NCBI GenBank assembly: GCA_023374045.1
Contig: CM041782.1
Span: 250,682,810 to 250,746,809 of the forward strand
Length of the DNA: 64,000 nucleotides
Source of the DNA: Limonium bicolor
Taxonomy: Eukaryota > Streptophyta > Magnoliopsida > Caryophyllales > Plumbaginaceae
Reading direction: 5' to 3'
Shown here: in pieces, positions 61,544 to 64,000 of the stretch
Layout of the letters: the number at the start of each line of letters is the position of its first letter
Position numbering within the stretch: position 1 is the first letter of the stretch
Translations under genes and position numbers: made by a program
The notes under the pieces: generated by a model
Database searches by the model: none
Told to the model about the DNA's origin: nothing
The model's input: only the letters and a program-made list of their open reading frames with translations

Positions 61544-62782
61544 ACCCCCAGAAATCAACAGAGAGCATTTTTAAGGGTTGAAATGATGGGGGTTTAAATG
61601 TTAATGATGTTATAAGATGTTAAGGCCTTGTTTGGAGATATGTTAAGGCCCTGGGAAGTGTAAGAAAGTGTTAGAAGTGTTTGAGAAGAGAGAACTCAAA
61701 TTAACAAGAGTGAAACCAAGATAACGGGATAACAGGGTAATACGGGAATAACATTTAATTATGTTCCGTATGAGCTTAGTATTAATAATAATGTTTGAAA
61801 CGTTATCAGAGGATCGTGTGTGACCCGAGCAAGGTGAGATGACACGGTAAAAGTAAAAACCCTGGTGAAAGGTATGATTTTCTCATACTCCGCGTGCTAA
61901 CCGAGTTACGTTGATTTGTGTGTTTGTGTGCCAGCTTAATCAAGATTAAAGCATGAAAATAATCCCTTGTTTGATTATGCATCCCATGTTGTATGTTGAA
62001 TGAGCTAACATACTAGTATGCCGGTGTGGTCTAACATAGTGAATGGACCGACTCGTAGTGAGTAACGTTTGGCTAGAGACCCCTAGATCGGGTCGGTGCT
62101 TATGATAACGCAAACGTGCAAACACACAAACTATCCGTTAAAGTATAACGATAACACAAACATATGAACTCCCTAGAATGTGAGGAGATGTACGGGTTGA
62201 GTAAATACCCGATAATGGTTAGAAAACCACAGTGAAACAATCCACGAAACAAATGAGAGTGGAAGGATAAGTGAACCTCCTTCAAGAGGATTTAAGATAG
62301 TTCGAAGATGTGAACTAGCGAGGAGGGTAAAAGAGACCTGAGGGATTAGTAGCTCCTTGAGACATGGTCGACCTCCTATATGAGGATTTTACCTGGTATA
62401 TGCAAGTAACCGAAAGTATGAGTAAAGTAAATGTATGGGTAACTCTTAAAACCTAAGATTAACCGAACTAAAGTAATGTTCCCAAGTCATTAGAAACATC
62501 GAGAGTGATGCTTCTAGACTAATATACATGATATTATTATAACTCCGAGAGAGGAGTGTATGGGAACGAGAGTAGTCCGGAGTAGTTGGACCTAAGTAAA
62601 AGAGATAGGAACTAAGAGAGAGTTCCGTGAGCTAGTTGAACCTTCCCACCATGCTAGACCCAGAGTAGGGTCGAAACCGGGGAAGTAAGACTATGCTAGA
62701 GAGCCATGAGTTTTGGCCTAAGTATGTATTAAGAGTATCAAGCGTGACGTAGGAGACCCGTAGCGTCTCAAGAATCTACAAG

Positions 62783-63025
62783 AGCTTGAGTATAATTAAC
62801 CCAAGAGTGTGGGTGAGAAAACGAGTATAATTAACCCGAGTGTGGGTGAGAAACGAGTATAATTAACCCAAGAGTGTGGGTGAGATAATGAGTATAGATA
62901 ACCCAAGAGTGTGGGTGAGATAATAAGTATAAGAACCCGAGAGAATGGGTGAGTATAGTACGAGTAGCCCAGGAGAATGGGTGTGTATATGAACAAGTAA
63001 CCCGAGAGAGCGGGTGAGATAATGA
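62783..63025. repeat. Minisatellite in solo LTR F
   Basis: About seven degenerate tandem units of roughly 35 bp with the core ACCC(A/G)AGAGTGTGGGTGAG and GAGTATAATTA. It lies where LTR C has GAGTA-rich simple repeats (3600-3860), suggesting expansion of the same tract. The open frames across it on the minus strand are repeats in three frames, not genes. Confidence 0.8.
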
Positions 63026-63658
63026 ATAAGTAAACAAGGCAAGGTGAGGTATAACCTCAAGGCCTAAGAGTAAGCAGATACAACTAACAACCTTGTTATG
63101 TTAGTTTGGAATTGTGTTCCGTGATTGGATGTAGATTCCTTGAGTAATACACATATTTATTGTATTGCTATGATGCATGTAGTTTGACTAATGAACTCCA
63201 TGTATATCCGACAAAAGTAGTCGGCGTACCCCGGTTAGCGCTCGGGGTATGCGAATTTCATATGCAGCGTTAAGCTGAGCCCCTAGGGGCGATGTTTTTA
63301 TTTTACAGGTACACCGAAGATGTTACCGTTCGAGAGTAGGACGGGGTCGGTGGGTTACATGGGTAGTAGTTCTAATTACTTATGTATTTAAGGAGGTGTA
63401 AGACCGAATGTGTTGTCGGCATCCATTTATTGTAGACTCGGTATAGTGAAGAAATGATTTGAGTATTGTATTTGTGTTGTGTACTCGGTTGTTCCAGTTC
63501 ATCAGACCGTTACGGTATGTAAGGAAGGCCTGGTTAGCCATATGGGTGGCTATTGGCGTTGTTTCACCCCTCGTTGTAATTAGAGTTCCGCTGCACGAGT
63601 AAGAGTAATTGGTGACAATGTATGAGGTAATGACGAGCTTAACGGTTGGGGTGTTACA

Positions 63659-64000
63659 GTAGCAGATCTGTCCAACAGGCCTCAGTTCCTTGGGAGATTC
63701 TGAGCTTTCAGTATGTTTTCTCGAAATGTTCCCGACAGTAAACTTGTTCCTCATCGAATTAGCTTTCCAGCCATGTAAATACCTTGCATTTTCATGGCCT
63801 TTTCACTTCTAGGTGACATAAACTGAGGAGGGTGCACAACCTGAAAAGTGAAAAGGAAAATGTGGTAAGGTGTTGTTGTCCTTGTGATTTCCTCTAATTT
63901 TAACTGGCAAACAGATAAAATGCATGCGCTATGCTCTATTCATCTCTTTCGTTGTGTTGATACTGATGCACATGCCCAATAATACATTTCACACAGTAGA
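63659..64000. other. Flank of solo LTR F, possibly genic
   Basis: After the GTAGC duplication the composition changes and no LTR module is seen. On the minus strand a frame from 63754 reads into the junction (MRNKFTVGNISRKHTESS..), and ACTTTTCAG|GTTGTG...ATGCAAG|GTATTT near 63770-63850 looks like a small exon with AG/GT borders, but the two readings are not in one frame. It may be a scrap of a host gene; I do not recognise it. Confidence 0.3.

Larger units (their letters stand above)
59372..63658 (+). repeat. Solo LTR F, GTAGC target duplication
   Basis: Similar to LTR C from its first 250 bp (AAGGGCCTAAT.GTGCCTA, AACGCTAAAATG) through the conserved block (about 61860-61932) and GC hairpin (63274-63290) to GGGGTGTTACA. 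GTAGC flanks it at 59367-59371 and 63659-63663. The first bases are TT rather than TG, a mutation of the LTR tip. The array (61289-61543) and the minisatellite (62783-63025) are its own. It is an older relative of family C. Confidence 0.88.

Overview
The window reads as plant nuclear DNA, most likely from a flowering plant with a large, repeat-rich genome. Essentially all of it is nested LTR retrotransposons. The signs are very long (3.8-4.8 kb) AT-rich LTRs of the TGAAATACCCC...GGGGTGTTACA type, tRNA-iMet primer sites, Ty3/Gypsy chromovirus (Tekay-like) gag-pol with a chromodomain, a Tat/Ogre-like element, and 5-bp target duplications. No certain host gene is present. The last ~340 bp and 58.9-59.4 kb may be genic.

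Layout. 1-88: minus-strand gag zinc-knuckle scrap, cut by an LTR. 89-7321: 5' LTR, primer site and first half of the body of a decayed or non-autonomous element (C). 7322-36173: element A, a plus-strand autonomous-type chromovirus. Its 3' LTR is split by element B (20532-34795, minus strand), with a perfect ATTAA target duplication. 36174-36835: probable rest of C. 36836-41679: a lone LTR (E) whose two flanks belong to different elements, probably the scar of recombination between elements. 41680-53502: minus-strand Tat/Ogre-like element (broken gag, leader, primer site, LTR) carrying two solo LTRs, C2 at 43255-47834 (ATTAA duplication) and D at 49651-53476 (AGGGG duplication). 53503 to ~57300: body of a second decayed element (G) related to C, keeping a broken chromodomain end. 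57300-59371: unresolved. 59372-63658: solo LTR F with GTAGC duplications. 63659-64000: flank.

The main result is the coding plan of A and B. Each has a three-exon gag interrupted by two short GT-AG introns at the same positions. Between gag and pol sits an extra exon encoding an AlkB-type 2-oxoglutarate/Fe(II) dioxygenase, with HxD, a distal His and an RxNLTFRQ-type C-terminus. The donor at the end of gag exon 3 can join in frame to the AlkB exon, giving Gag-AlkB, or to an acceptor before protease, skipping AlkB and giving Gag-Pol. If it is not spliced, the reading frame stops within a few codons, giving Gag alone. The phases agree in both elements, so one donor with two acceptors could set the Gag : Gag-AlkB : Gag-Pol ratio. 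Both copies now carry inactivating changes: A has nonsense codons and frameshifts in AlkB and pol; B has one nonsense codon in AlkB plus a nonsense codon and two frameshifts in pol.

Most LTRs also share structured non-coding modules: arrays of palindromes whose core word differs between families, a conserved ~70-bp block, a GC hairpin followed by CAGGTA-like sequence, a hairpin over the primer site, and a hairpin plus second polypurine tract after pol. All element boundaries, splice sites and domain calls come from reading and comparing the sequence by eye; no database or alignment program was used.
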